DNA of 64,000 bases from Stutzerimonas balearica DSM 6083 (GCF_000818015.1 NZ_CP007511.1:3606501-3670500); one strand, 5' to 3'. Counted from the stretch's first letter, positions 53,574 to 62,983 are shown. Program-made: numbers and translations. Notes: generated from the letters alone by a model not told the origin.

Positions 53574-54965
53574 ATGCGCTTCGCCGATCTCGCGGAAGCC
53601 GATGCCTTCCTCGCCGCCCACCCGGACGTGCAACGCATCGAACTGTTCATCATCGACCCCTGCGGCGTGCCGCGCGGCAAGCTCCTGCACCGCGACGAGC
53701 TGCGCGCGATCTATACCGACGGCCGCCCGCTGCCGAGCAGCATCCTCGGCCTGACCATCCGCGGCGAGGATGTCGACGCCACCGGCCTGGTGTGGGACGT
53801 CGCCGACGCCGACTGCTGGGCCTTCCCGCTGCCCGGCAGCCTGCAGCTGCAGACCTGGCGCCGGCCGGCCACCGCCCAGGTGCAGGTTTCGATGCACCCG
53901 GCGCGCGGCCTGCCGGCGTCGCTGGCCGACCCGCGCCACGTGCTGGCGCGCGCCATCGAGCGGCTGCAGGCCGCCGGCTACCACCCGGTGATGGCCGCCG
54001 AACTGGAGTTCTACCTGCTCGATGCCAAGCGCGACGCCGCAGGCCATCCTCAGCCGGCGGCCTTTGCCAACGGCGAGCGGCCGCAGGCACCGCAGGTCTA
54101 CGGAGTGCTCGAACTCGAACGCCTCGACGCCTTTCTCGACGACCTCTACCGCGCCTGCGAAGCCGGGGGCCTGCCGGTGCGCACGGCGATTTCCGAGTAC
54201 GCACCGGGGCAGCTGGAGATCACCCTGCAGCATCGCCACGATGCCCTACAGGCGATGGACGAGGCCGTACGCTACAAGCGCCTGGTGCGCGGCGTCGCGC
54301 TCAGCCACGGGCTGCAGGCCTGCTTCATGGCCAAGCCCTTCGCCGAGCTGGCCGGCAGCGGCCTGCACCTGCACGCCAGCCTGGCCGACGCAGAGGGCCG
54401 CAACCTGTTCGCCTGCGAGGTCGAGGCGCTCGAGCGCGGCGACGGCGACGGCGCGGCGACGCTGCTGCGCCAGTCCGTCGCCGGGCTGCTCGACACCCTG
54501 GCCGACGGCCTGGCGCTGTTCTGCCCGAACGCCAATTCCTACCGGCGCTTCCAGGCCAACAGTTATGCCCCGCTGGCGCGCAACTGGGGCATCAACAACC
54601 GTACCGTGTCGCTGCGCGTGCCCGGTGGGCCGGCGGCCAGCCGGCATATCGAACACCGCATCTGCGGCGCCGATGCCAACCCCTATCTGGCTGCCGCGCT
54701 GGTATTGCACGGCATGCTGCGGGGCCTCACGCTCGGCCTCGAGCCCGGTGCGCCGGTCACCGGCAACGGTTACGCGCAGACGGGCGAACGGCTCGGCTGC
54801 GACTGGCGCCAGGCACTGGGCGATCTCGAGCACTCTGCCTGGACACGCGAGGCGCTCGGCGAGGAATTCCACCGGGTCTACCTGGCGATCAAGCAGGCCG
54901 AGTACGCGCAGTTCATGGGTGAAGTCGGTGAACAGGACTGGCGCTGGTATCTCGGCCATGCCTGA
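53574..54965 (+). CDS. Glutamine-synthetase family protein, gamma-glutamylpolyamine synthetase-like
   Basis: 463 residues with the GS catalytic fold. ELFIIDPCGVPRGK in the N-terminal domain is typical of PauA/PuuA-type ligases, followed by AAELEFYLLD, EYAPGQLEITL, GSGLHLHASL and NRTVSLRVPGG in the ATP-grasp part. PauA-type enzymes gamma-glutamylate putrescine, spermidine or other amines as the first step of their breakdown. True GlnA is longer at the N-terminus and has a C-terminal adenylylation loop that is not seen here. It lies 123 bp after the aminotransferase gene. Confidence 0.87.
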   Translation: MRFADLAEADAFLAAHPDVQRIELFIIDPCGVPRGKLLHRDELRAIYTDGRPLPSSILGLTIRGEDVDATGLVWDVADADCWAFPLPGSLQLQTWRRPATAQVQVSMHPARGLPASLADPRHVLARAIERLQAAGYHPVMAAELEFYLLDAKRDAAGHPQPAAFANGERPQAPQVYGVLELERLDAFLDDLYRACEAGGLPVRTAISEYAPGQLEITLQHRHDALQAMDEAVRYKRLVRGVALSHGLQACFMAKPFAELAGSGLHLHASLADAEGRNLFACEVEALERGDGDGAATLLRQSVAGLLDTLADGLALFCPNANSYRRFQANSYAPLARNWGINNRTVSLRVPGGPAASRHIEHRICGADANPYLAAALVLHGMLRGLTLGLEPGAPVTGNGYAQTGERLGCDWRQALGDLEHSAWTREALGEEFHRVYLAIKQAEYAQFMGEVGEQDWRWYLGHA

Positions 54966-55023
54966 GCGGCCAGCGCAACCGGTCTAGGCTGAACGGGTAG
55001 CCAGCCACCGCAGGACCTTGCCG

Positions 55024-55779
55024 ATGGACAGCCAGACCCGCGAACGCCTCGCCGCCCTGCACCATCAGGGCTTCGTTCTGCTGCCCGCTGTACTTGCCCC
55101 GGCGCAGATCAGCGAGCTGCACGTGGCCATCGACCGGTTGACGCCGGTCGGCCTGGACTACCAGGGCCTGGTCGACGACCACTACAAGTGCGTGTTCAAC
55201 CGCGAGCCGTTCTGGCTGACCTTTCTCGACCTGCCGGAGGTGATCGAGCTGGCCGAGGCGGCGCTCGGCAGCGACTGCCACGTCATCGGCCAGACGGCCT
55301 GGCGCAGCCGCCCGGGATTCGTCGGCGGCGAGCTGCATGCCGACTACCTGGCCCTGGAGCTGCCGGAACGCCTGCTGGCCGACCCGGCGTTCGAGCTGCC
55401 GATGCAGGTCTGCACCGCGCACCTCTACCTCGACGACATCGACGCCGACCTCTGCCCGACCCTGGTGATTCCCGGCAGCCACCGCGCCGGGCGCAAGCCG
55501 CGCCCGGGCGAAACGCAGTGGCACGGCCGCGAGGCCGAGCCGGTGCTGTGCCGCGCCGGCGACGTGCTGTTCTTTCGCAGCGACCTCTGGCACGCCGGCA
55601 GCCGCAACCGGACCGCCGACCGCAGTCGCTACCTGTTGCAGGTGCATTACGGCCGGCGGATGGTCGCGCAGAAGTTCTCGCCCTATCTCCACTTCAGCTT
55701 CAACCCGGCGGTACTGGCCGCCGCCACGCCGCGCCAGCGGCGCCTGCTCGGCGAGCACGCGCCGGCCGAATACGACTGA
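55024..55779 (+). CDS. Phytanoyl-CoA dioxygenase (PhyH) family protein
   Basis: 251 residues, Fe(II)/2-oxoglutarate dioxygenase. The iron ligands fit the H-x-D...H pattern: GELHADYLALE and SDLWHAGSRNR, with an Arg (DRSRYLLQVHYG) to hold 2-oxoglutarate. Hydroxylates an unknown small substrate. ATG at 55024 follows GCAGGACC. It ends 79 bp before cynS. With the aminotransferase and ligase before it, it may act on an amine or amino-acid derivative; no closer hint is seen. Confidence 0.85.
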   Translation: MDSQTRERLAALHHQGFVLLPAVLAPAQISELHVAIDRLTPVGLDYQGLVDDHYKCVFNREPFWLTFLDLPEVIELAEAALGSDCHVIGQTAWRSRPGFVGGELHADYLALELPERLLADPAFELPMQVCTAHLYLDDIDADLCPTLVIPGSHRAGRKPRPGETQWHGREAEPVLCRAGDVLFFRSDLWHAGSRNRTADRSRYLLQVHYGRRMVAQKFSPYLHFSFNPAVLAAATPRQRRLLGEHAPAEYD

Positions 55780-55857
55780 CTGGCACGCGCCCTGCAACCT
55801 CCGGCGGCGAGCGCCGCATTCAGCGGCCCCGAGCATCCCAGCCAGAGAGGTATTGCC

Positions 55858-56307
55858 ATGATCACCAGCCGCGACCAGGTCACCGCCATGATCGTCGCCA
55901 GCAAGGTCCGCCAGGGCCTGAAATGGGCGCATGCCGCCGAAGCCATCGGCAAGTCGAAGGAGTGGACGACTGCCGGCTGCCTGGGCCAGATGGCCTTCGA
56001 CAAGACCCAGGCCGAAGCCCTCGGCCGGCTCTTCGAACTGCCCGATGAAGCGGTCGCCTGGCTGCAGATCGTGCCCCATAAGGGGTCACTGCCCAGCGCC
56101 GTGCCCAGCGACCCGCTGATCTACCGCTGGTACGAACTGGTCAACGTCTACGGCAGCACCATCAAGGAACTGATCCACGAGGAATTTGGCGACGGCATCA
56201 TGAGCGCCATCGACTTCTCCATGGATATCCAGCGCGAGCACGACCCCCGGGGCGACCGGGTGCACGTGGTGCTCTCGGGCAAGTTCCTGCCCTACAAGAG
56301 CTACTGA
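55858..56307 (+). CDS. cynS: Cyanate hydratase (cyanase)
   Basis: 149-residue decameric enzyme that converts cyanate and bicarbonate to ammonia and CO2. The N-terminal HTH-like domain and the C-terminal catalytic domain are complete; catalytic Arg, Glu and Ser are seen in IYRWYELVNVYG and AIDFSMDIQREH. AGAGAGG precedes the ATG. No cynT carbonic anhydrase is adjacent. It sits next to codA, as in E. coli, where cod and cyn genes are neighbours. Confidence 0.96.
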   Translation: MITSRDQVTAMIVASKVRQGLKWAHAAEAIGKSKEWTTAGCLGQMAFDKTQAEALGRLFELPDEAVAWLQIVPHKGSLPSAVPSDPLIYRWYELVNVYGSTIKELIHEEFGDGIMSAIDFSMDIQREHDPRGDRVHVVLSGKFLPYKSY

Positions 56308-56413
56308 GCGCCGCCGGCGGGCACCTGCCGAATGCCGCCCGGGGTTGTATGCTGCGGCGAGGGGTCGGCGTCACGCGCCGACGCCCCGCCCCGAATCGCC
56401 TGGAGGAAGCTCG

Positions 56414-57649
56414 ATGAACATCGTCAACGCCCGCCTGCGCGGCCGCGAAGGCCTGTACCGCTTGGAACTGGCCGGCGCGCGCATCGCCGCCATCACTGCG
56501 CAGCAGGCGCCGGCCGAAACCAGCGAGGGCGATATCGACGCCGCCAGCAACCTGGTGGTGCCGCCCTTCATCGAACCGCACATCCACCTCGACGCCACCC
56601 TCACCGCCGGCGAGCCGGCCTGGAACATGAGCGGCACGCTGTTCGAAGGCATCGAACGCTGGGGCGAGCGCAAGGCGCTGGTGACCCACGAAGACACCAA
56701 GGCGCGCGCGAAGAAAACCATCGACATGCTGGTCGACCACGGCATCCAGCATGTGCGCACGCATGTCGACGTCACCGACCCGACGCTGTCGGCGCTCAAA
56801 TCCATGCTCGAGGTGCGCGAGGAAACCCGTCACCTGATCGACCTGCAGATCGTCGCCTTTCCGCAGGAGGGCATCGAGTCGTTCAAGGGCGGCCGCGAGC
56901 TGATGACCGAGGCGATCGCCATGGGCGCCGATGTGGTCGGGGGCATTCCGCACTTCGAGAACACCCGCGACCAGGGCGTCAGCTCGATCCATTTCCTCAT
57001 GGACCTGGCCGAACGCACGGGCTGCCTGGTGGACGTGCACTGCGACGAAACCGACGACCCGCAGTCGCGCTTTCTCGAAGTGCTCGCCGAACAGGCGCGG
57101 GTACGCGAGATGGGCGAGCGCGTCACCGCCAGCCACACCACGGCAATGGGCTCCTACGACAACGCCTACTGCTCCAAGCTGTTCCGCCTGCTGAAGCTGA
57201 GTGGCATCAACTTCGTCTCCTGCCCGACCGAGAGCATCCACCTGCAGGGCCGCTTCGACACCTATCCCAAGCGCCGTGGCCTGACCCGCGTGGCCGAGCT
57301 CGACCGCGCCGGGATGAACGTCTGCTTCGGCCAGGATTCCATCGTCGATCCCTGGTACCCACTGGGCAACGGCAACATCCTGCGCATCCTCGAGGCGGGG
57401 TTGCACATCTGCCACATGCTCGGCTACGAGGACCTCGAGCGCTGCCTGGACCTGATCACCGACAACAGCGCACGCCCCCTGAACCTGGGCGAGCGCTACG
57501 GGCTGGAGGTGGGGCGCCCGGCGAACCTGCTGGTGCTGTCGGCGCCGGACGATTACGAGATGCTGCGCACCCAGGGCCATGCCCTGCTCTCGGTGCGCAA
57601 TGGTGAGGTGCTGATGCGCCGCACACCGGCGCGGACCGAGCGTTACTGA
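56414..57649 (+). CDS. codA: Cytosine deaminase
   Basis: 411 residues, amidohydrolase fold. Metal and catalytic residues are seen in EPHIHLDATLTAG (His-X-His), VDVHCDETDD, TASHTTAM (His) and CFGQDSIVDPWYPLGNGN (Asp). Deaminates cytosine to uracil and ammonia, and probably isocytosine or creatinine-like rings. TGGAGGAAGC precedes the ATG; an in-frame start at 56345 is not preferred. No codB permease is adjacent. The last 7 bp overlap the convergent cytochrome gene. Confidence 0.95.
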   Translation: MNIVNARLRGREGLYRLELAGARIAAITAQQAPAETSEGDIDAASNLVVPPFIEPHIHLDATLTAGEPAWNMSGTLFEGIERWGERKALVTHEDTKARAKKTIDMLVDHGIQHVRTHVDVTDPTLSALKSMLEVREETRHLIDLQIVAFPQEGIESFKGGRELMTEAIAMGADVVGGIPHFENTRDQGVSSIHFLMDLAERTGCLVDVHCDETDDPQSRFLEVLAEQARVREMGERVTASHTTAMGSYDNAYCSKLFRLLKLSGINFVSCPTESIHLQGRFDTYPKRRGLTRVAELDRAGMNVCFGQDSIVDPWYPLGNGNILRILEAGLHICHMLGYEDLERCLDLITDNSARPLNLGERYGLEVGRPANLLVLSAPDDYEMLRTQGHALLSVRNGEVLMRRTPARTERY

Positions 57650-58323
57650 GCGGCCGCGCTCATGATCCGGGCGATGCGCGCCTTTTCGTCGGCAGCGTCG
57701 AGCGACAACCGCGACAGGTAGGCGGCAACGGCATCGACATCCTCTTCGGAGAGTTTTGCCGCGACACCGATCATCACCGACCCCGCCCGGCTGGGGTCGT
57801 TGGTGCGGAAGCGGTTCAGCGCCTTGCGCAGGTACACGTCCGGCTGGCCGGCCAGGCGCGGGGTATTCTCCATGCCTTCGGCATGCTGGCCGTGGCAGCC
57901 GGTGCAGGTGTTGTGGAACAGCGTCTCGCCGCGACTGCGCAACCCTTCGCTCACCGGCACCGCCACCGGGTTGACCTGCTGCTGGCTGAAGTAGACGGCG
58001 ATGTTCACCCGGTCGTCCTGGGTGAGATTCTTCGCCAGCTTCGACATGACGTAGTCGATGCGCTGGCCGCTGGCGAACTTCTCGAAGGCGTTGAACAGGT
58101 ACAGCGGGTTCTGGCTGGCCAGATTGGGAATGTGCGGGCGCTTGCTGTTGCCGGTCTCGCCGTGACAGTAGGTGCAGAACACGGCCCGCTCCTGGCCGGC
58201 CGCATAGGCCTGCTGGCGGCTCGCCTCGTCGCCCATGACCTGGGCGAAACGCTTGGCGAGGCCTTCATCGGCATGGGCGAAGGCCGTCAGGCAGCTGAGC
58301 AATGCAATGGCGAAAATCCGCAT
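57643..58323 (-). CDS. Diheme cytochrome c4-like protein
   Basis: 226 residues: a signal peptide MRIFAIALLSCLTAFAHA and two heme c sites, CTYCH and CTGCH, in two cytochrome domains of similar size. It is a soluble periplasmic electron carrier of the c4 type that can feed a terminal oxidase. Met ligands lie in the second halves of each domain. GAAGGAC precedes the ATG. It is a single-gene unit, convergent with codA. Confidence 0.9.
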   Translation of the reverse strand: MRIFAIALLSCLTAFAHADEGLAKRFAQVMGDEASRQQAYAAGQERAVFCTYCHGETGNSKRPHIPNLASQNPLYLFNAFEKFASGQRIDYVMSKLAKNLTQDDRVNIAVYFSQQQVNPVAVPVSEGLRSRGETLFHNTCTGCHGQHAEGMENTPRLAGQPDVYLRKALNRFRTNDPSRAGSVMIGVAAKLSEEDVDAVAAYLSRLSLDAADEKARIARIMSAAAQ

Positions 58324-58595
58324 GGGTCCTTCCTGAGCTGAGGCTGTACCGGCGCGCGACTATAGAAGGCCGCACCCGGCCGGATACCGGCGCAGGTCAA
58401 CGAAATGCCCATCACCGCACTGGGCGCCTCGAAACTGTGACCTCGTTCACCTCAGCCACCCGAACGCCCCTGCGCGCCTCTGTCGCATTGACGAACGCGG
58501 CAGCCAATGAGCGAAACAGCCAGAAAAGGCGATACAGACGGTGAATATTCGACTAAAGTAGCGCCCCTCTGAACCACCCCAGGAGCCCCGACAAC

Positions 58596-59102
58596 ATGCC
58601 GCTCGATGGACATGCCGAACTGACCATGACCGTACTGATGACCCCGGACAAGGCGAACTTCTCCGGAAACGTCCACGGCGGCACGCTGCTCAAGTACCTC
58701 GATGAAGTCGCCTATGCCTGCGCCAGCCGCTACGCCGGCCAGTACGTCGTGACCTTGTCGGTCGATCAGGTGATCTTCCGCCAGCCGGTGCATGTCGGCG
58801 AACTGGTGACCTTTCTCGCCTCGGTCAACTACACCGGCACCACGTCGATGGAGATCGGCATCAAGGTCATCACCGAGGACATCCGGCGCAAGACGGTACG
58901 CCATACCAACAGCTGCTTCTTCACCATGGTCGCGCTCGGCGAGGACGGCAAGCCGGTCTCGGTCCCGCCGCTCAATCCGGTGACCCCCGAGCAGAAGCGT
59001 CGCTTCGCCCAGGCCTACCAGCGCCGCGAGATCCGCCGCGAACTGGAACAGCGTTACCAGGCCCTGCGTGCCGAAGGCGAAGCGGAGTCGACACCGGCCT
59101 GA
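58596..59102 (+). CDS. Acyl-CoA thioesterase, hotdog fold (YciA-like)
   Basis: 168 residues. The hotdog core shows [20 protein letters not shown] with the catalytic Asp/Asn region, [12 protein letters not shown], and the second strand set around [17 protein letters not shown]. Hydrolyses acyl-CoA, probably of short to medium or branched chains. AGGAG precedes the ATG with an 11-nt spacer. It is a single-gene unit; the 272 bp upstream show no gene. Confidence 0.88.
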   Translation: MPLDGHAELTMTVLMTPDKANFSGNVHGGTLLKYLDEVAYACASRYAGQYVVTLSVDQVIFRQPVHVGELVTFLASVNYTGTTSMEIGIKVITEDIRRKTVRHTNSCFFTMVALGEDGKPVSVPPLNPVTPEQKRRFAQAYQRREIRRELEQRYQALRAEGEAESTPA

Positions 59103-59167
59103 GTCGCCCGGCGGCGGGCAAAACCCTATACAATGCGCGCCTTTTAGCCCCATCGAAGGTATCGCCC

Positions 59168-59512
59168 GTGAGCACCCTGCCGCCCTGCCCGAACTGCAAC
59201 AGCCCCTACACCTACGAGGACGGCGCCCTGTTGGTCTGCCCCGAATGCGCCCACGAGTGGACGCCTGGTGAGGCCGCCGGTGGTAGCGCCGAGGGCGAGA
59301 AGCAGGTCCGCGACTCGGTCGGCAACACGCTGCAGGACGGCGATACCGTCACCGTGATCAAGGACCTCAAGGTCAAGGGCTCGTCGCTGGTGGTCAAGGT
59401 CGGCACCAAGGTGAAGAACATCCGCCTGGTGGATGGCGACCACGACATCGACTGCAAGATCGACGGCATCGGCGCCATGAAGCTCAAGTCCGAGTTCGTC
59501 AAGAAGGCCTGA
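59168..59512 (+). CDS. yjdM: PhnA/YjdM-family zinc-ribbon protein
   Basis: 114 residues from a GTG start: an N-terminal zinc ribbon ([10 protein letters not shown]...CPECAHEW), then the YjdM domain with [20 protein letters not shown]. Despite the name PhnA, this family is not the phosphonoacetate hydrolase, and its role is unknown. A TATACAAT element lies at 59127-59134, about 33 bp upstream, and a strong hairpin follows the stop, so it is monocistronic. Confidence 0.88.
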   Translation: MSTLPPCPNCNSPYTYEDGALLVCPECAHEWTPGEAAGGSAEGEKQVRDSVGNTLQDGDTVTVIKDLKVKGSSLVVKVGTKVKNIRLVDGDHDIDCKIDGIGAMKLKSEFVKKA

Positions 59513-59529
59513 GCCACACGCGCCATACC

Positions 59530-59555
59530 GACCGCCCGGCACCTGCCGGGCGGTC
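59530..59555 (+). terminator. Terminator hairpin of the yjdM gene
   Basis: GACCGCCCGGCA-CC-TGCCGGGCGGTC, a perfect 12-bp stem, 17 bp after the stop, followed by GCGTTT. Confidence 0.75.
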
Positions 59556-59779
59556 GCGTTTCCAGCCTCGCCCGCGGCGCCACGGCAGCCGCCTTCGCGC
59601 GCGGCAACGCCACTTCACACAGCCCCTCCCGTGCGCCGCGGCGACCACGGCAAGGGCCGTTCGCGGTGAACTATCCCCCGGCATCACGATCCCCCGTTAT
59701 GCACATTCAGCGCGTGCCTGGCGGGCCAAGCTTCCAAAAAGGCAGCCGGCCATGGCCGCCCAGCGACGAGGAGCCCCAC

Positions 59780-60208
59780 GTGACTGCAACCACCCCGCAC
59801 GTCTACCGAAGCACACCAAACCCGCTGCACGCGATCTTGCTGGCCGGCACCGTTCCGCTGTTTCTCGGCGCGCTGCTGAGCGACATCGCCTACTTTCGCA
59901 GCTACCAGATCCAGTGGAGCAACTTCTCGTCCTGGCTGATTGCCGGCGGCCTGGTGTTCTGCGGCCTGGCCCTGCTGTTCGCGCTGGCGGGCCTGGTGCG
60001 TGCCGCGCATGAGAAGGGACGCGCGCTGCTCTACCTGGCGCTGTTGCTGGCCACCTGGCTGCTCGGCTTCGTCAATTCCCTCGAGCATGCCAAGGATGCC
60101 TGGGCCACCATGCCCCTGGGGCTGGTGCTGTCGGTGATCGTCACCCTGCTGGCCTGCGCGGCGACCTGGGTCGGCCTAGGCCAGGCGCGCGCGGGAGGTG
60201 CCGCATGA
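59780..60208 (+). CDS. DUF2231 integral membrane protein
   Basis: 142 residues from the GTG at 59780 after CGAGGAG. Four hydrophobic segments are visible (about 15-35, 45-70, 80-100, 110-130), and NPLHAILLAGTVPLFLGA is the family's N-terminal signature. The function is unknown. The stop overlaps the next gene's start (ATGA), tying it to a sugar-dehydrogenase-like lipoprotein, so it may supply a membrane anchor or electron path. An in-frame ATG at 59666 is unlikely. Confidence 0.8.
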   Translation: MTATTPHVYRSTPNPLHAILLAGTVPLFLGALLSDIAYFRSYQIQWSNFSSWLIAGGLVFCGLALLFALAGLVRAAHEKGRALLYLALLLATWLLGFVNSLEHAKDAWATMPLGLVLSVIVTLLACAATWVGLGQARAGGAA

Positions 60209-61500
60209 AAACGACGCTGACCCTTTCCGCCCTGACCACCGCCCTGCTGCTGAGCGCCTGTGGCGATGGCAGCCAGACCGCCACCCAGGCGCACGGCGCC
60301 GACCCGAAGCTGCCCGAGCCCCAGCGCGGCCTGCTACCGAGCATGACGATCGCCGACCCCGCCGGCTGGGACGGCGACAAACCGACGGTCCCCGAAGGCT
60401 ATCGGATCAGCGCGATTGCCACCGACCTGCAGATCCCGCGGCAGACGCTCGTGCTGCCCAACGGTGACATCCTGGTGGCCGAAGGCCGTGGCGGCAATGC
60501 GCCAAAGCTCAAGCCCAAGGATGTGATCGCCGGCTACATCAAGGCCAAGGGCACCACCTCGGTGAAGAGCGGCAACCGTCTGACCCTGCTGCGCGACGCC
60601 GACGGCGATGGGCGCTACGAGCTGAACCAGGTGTTCGCCAAGGACCTCAATGCGCCCTACGGCCTGGCGTTCCACGACGGCGCCCTGTACGTCGCCAATC
60701 AGGATGCCCTGGTGCGCTTCGATTACCGGGAGGGCCAGACCGAGGCCAGCGGCCCGCCGGTGAAGGTCACCGACCTGCCTTCCGAGATCAATCACCACTG
60801 GACCAAGGCACTGACCGTCAGCCCCGACGGACGCTTTCTCTATGTAGGCATCGGTTCCAACAGCAACATCACCGAACGCGGCATGGAAGCCGAAGTCGAT
60901 CGTGCGATGATCTGGCAGATCGACGCCGAGACCGGTGCGCACCGACCCTACGCCACCGGCGTGCGCAACCCCACCGCGCTTGCGATCCAGCCGGGCAGCG
61001 ACCAGCTTTGGGCGGTGGCCAACGAGCGTGACGAACTGGGCCCGGACCTGGTGCCGGACTACCTGACGTCAGTCCAGGATGGCGGTTTCTACGGCTGGCC
61101 CTACAGCTACTGGGGCCAGAACGTCGATGACCGCGTCCGACCGCAGAAGCCCGACCTAGTGGCCTCGGCGATCAAGCCGGACTATGCCCTGGGCTCGCAT
61201 GTCGCCGCACTCGGCCTGGATTTCTCCGAGCCGGCGATGGGCGAGCGCTTCGCCGACGGCGTATTCATCGGCGAGCACGGCAGCTGGAACCGCGAGAACC
61301 CGGTGGGCTACAAGGTAGTGTTCGTGCGCTTCGAGAATGGCCGCCCCAGCGGGGAGCCGGTCGATTTCGTCACGGGCTTTCGCAGCGAAGATGGCAAGAC
61401 GCGCGGCCGGCCGGTCGGCGTGACGGTCGATCCGCGCGGTGCGCTGATCGTCGCCGACGACCTGTCCAACACCATCTGGCGCGTCACCCCAGCGCGCTGA
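60205..61500 (+). CDS. L-sorbosone/PQQ-dependent sugar dehydrogenase-like lipoprotein
   Basis: 431 residues. The N-terminus has a lipobox, TTALLLSAC, so it is probably membrane-anchored after signal peptidase II cleavage. Six-bladed beta-propeller repeats follow, of the GSDH/sorbosone type: RDADGDGRYEL, NAPYGLAFHDG, KALTVSPDGRFLYVGIGSNS, ATGVRNPTALAIQP, DGGFYGWPYSYWGQ and GVTVDPRGALIVADD. PQQ-binding and substrate are inferred from the family. It overlaps the DUF2231 gene by ATGA. Confidence 0.87.
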   Translation: MKTTLTLSALTTALLLSACGDGSQTATQAHGADPKLPEPQRGLLPSMTIADPAGWDGDKPTVPEGYRISAIATDLQIPRQTLVLPNGDILVAEGRGGNAPKLKPKDVIAGYIKAKGTTSVKSGNRLTLLRDADGDGRYELNQVFAKDLNAPYGLAFHDGALYVANQDALVRFDYREGQTEASGPPVKVTDLPSEINHHWTKALTVSPDGRFLYVGIGSNSNITERGMEAEVDRAMIWQIDAETGAHRPYATGVRNPTALAIQPGSDQLWAVANERDELGPDLVPDYLTSVQDGGFYGWPYSYWGQNVDDRVRPQKPDLVASAIKPDYALGSHVAALGLDFSEPAMGERFADGVFIGEHGSWNRENPVGYKVVFVRFENGRPSGEPVDFVTGFRSEDGKTRGRPVGVTVDPRGALIVADDLSNTIWRVTPAR

Positions 61501-61653
61501 GGCCGTGCCGAGAGGCCGGCGGCGCAACGGCCGCCGGCCTGCAATCTTCGGCCGTGGCGGGCGACCGGTGCGATTCGCGTCGGCCTCCGTCACACCTGGC
61601 CGCCGCGCCCGTCAGGCGCTATGGTCGTGGCATTGCCCCCTCAAGGACGCACC

Positions 61654-62472
61654 ATGGCCGCCAAACCCAGCCCGCTCAACAAGCAACGCCATCTGGCCGT
61701 ACTGATCGACGCCGACAATGCGCCCGCTGCCATCGTCGAAGGCCTCTTCGAGGAGATCGCCAAGTACGGCGTGGCCAGCGTCAAGCGCATCTATGGCGAC
61801 TGGACCAAGCCCAACCTGGGCAGCTGGAAAAAGGTCCTGCTCGACCACTCCATCCAGCCGATCCAGCAGTTCGCCTACACCTCGGGCAAGAACGCCACCG
61901 ACAGCGCCTTGATCATCGATGCCATGGACCTGCTCTATACGCGGCGCTTCGACGGCTTCTGCCTGGTGTCCAGCGACAGCGACTTCACCCGCCTGGCCGC
62001 CCGTATTCGCGAGGAGGGCCTGACGGTCTATGGCTTCGGCGAGCAGAAGACGCCTTCGCCGTTCGTGTCGGCCTGCGACAAGTTCGTCTACACCGAGATC
62101 CTTCGCCCCGACGCCAGAGCTGCCCAGGCACCGAGCGTGGAGAAGGCGGCCGCCGAAATCGCCCTGCCCGAGCCCAAGGCCGCCGCCGAACCGGCGCCCG
62201 GCTCGCTCGAAGGCCAGCCGGTGCCGGTCGACTTCATTGCCAAGGTGCTCGATGACATTTCCGAGGAGGACGACTGGGTGCAGCTCGGCACGCTTGGGCA
62301 GAACATCAGCAAGCTGCGCCCGGCGTTCGATCCGCGTCTGTACGGCTGCAAAAAGCTCAGCGACCTGATCCGCGCCCAACCCGGGCGCTTCGAGCTGGAA
62401 GCGCGCGGCAGCGGCAGCAGCGGCGGCAAGGACCTGTACGTGAAGATCCGCAAGCCGGGCAAGGCTGGCTAG
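61654..62472 (+). CDS. NYN-domain protein with C-terminal OST-HTH/LOTUS domain
   Basis: 272 residues. The NYN (PIN-like) domain spans about 12-160; acidic residues of the predicted nuclease site are seen in LAVLIDADNAP, NATDSALIIDAMDLLY and LVSSDSDFTRLA. A low-complexity Ala/Pro/Glu linker leads to a LOTUS domain (LGQNISKLRPAFDPRLYGCK). Predicted RNA-binding or RNA-cleaving protein; the biological role of such bacterial proteins is not known. AAGGACGC precedes the ATG; an in-frame ATG at 61621 adds 11 residues. Confidence 0.88.
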   Translation: MAAKPSPLNKQRHLAVLIDADNAPAAIVEGLFEEIAKYGVASVKRIYGDWTKPNLGSWKKVLLDHSIQPIQQFAYTSGKNATDSALIIDAMDLLYTRRFDGFCLVSSDSDFTRLAARIREEGLTVYGFGEQKTPSPFVSACDKFVYTEILRPDARAAQAPSVEKAAAEIALPEPKAAAEPAPGSLEGQPVPVDFIAKVLDDISEEDDWVQLGTLGQNISKLRPAFDPRLYGCKKLSDLIRAQPGRFELEARGSGSSGGKDLYVKIRKPGKAG

Positions 62473-62577
62473 CCCGGCCGGTGCGCCTAATGAAGCGTTG
62501 CACATTTGCCTGATCGATCGGCGAACCTCGCCCGCCCGGTCTCTTCTAAGCACTACCAATGCACGGAGGAGAGATTC

Positions 62578-62958
62578 ATGACCAAGCAGTTGCTGGCCGG
62601 CTGGAGCCTGATGATCACCGCGCCCCTCGCCCTGGCGCAGACGCCGCAGCCGGAGGTGGTCACCCACCTCAACGGGCTGGACGTCGAGATCAGCCCGATG
62701 GGCGTGCCGGCACAGACCGATGCCATCGCCGGCGAGTTGCTCGGCGTACGTGCCGTGAAAGTGATGAACAACACCGCCCAGCAGATCACCTGCGAATTCC
62801 ACGTGCCGGCCGAGGCCCGCTCGGATACCTCCGCACCGCCGGTGTTCAGCGTCGCACCCAACACCCAGCGCACCGAGCGCGTCCCCGGCGACTATTCGCC
62901 TGATCGGCCGTTCGCCGAAGTCACCTGCCGCTCCAGCGATGCACGCGGCGAACGCTGA
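62578..62958 (+). CDS. Conserved exported hypothetical protein
   Basis: 126 residues: a signal peptide MTKQLLAGWSLMITAPLALA, then a single small domain with VKVMNNTAQQITCEFHVPA and a second Cys in AEVTCRSSD, so one disulfide is possible. The strand pattern suggests a small beta sandwich. No function is recognised. CGGAGGAGAG precedes the ATG. A 10-bp hairpin follows its stop. Confidence 0.75.
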   Translation: MTKQLLAGWSLMITAPLALAQTPQPEVVTHLNGLDVEISPMGVPAQTDAIAGELLGVRAVKVMNNTAQQITCEFHVPAEARSDTSAPPVFSVAPNTQRTERVPGDYSPDRPFAEVTCRSSDARGER

Positions 62959-62983
62959 CGCGCCGCACACCTACCTGAACGAA

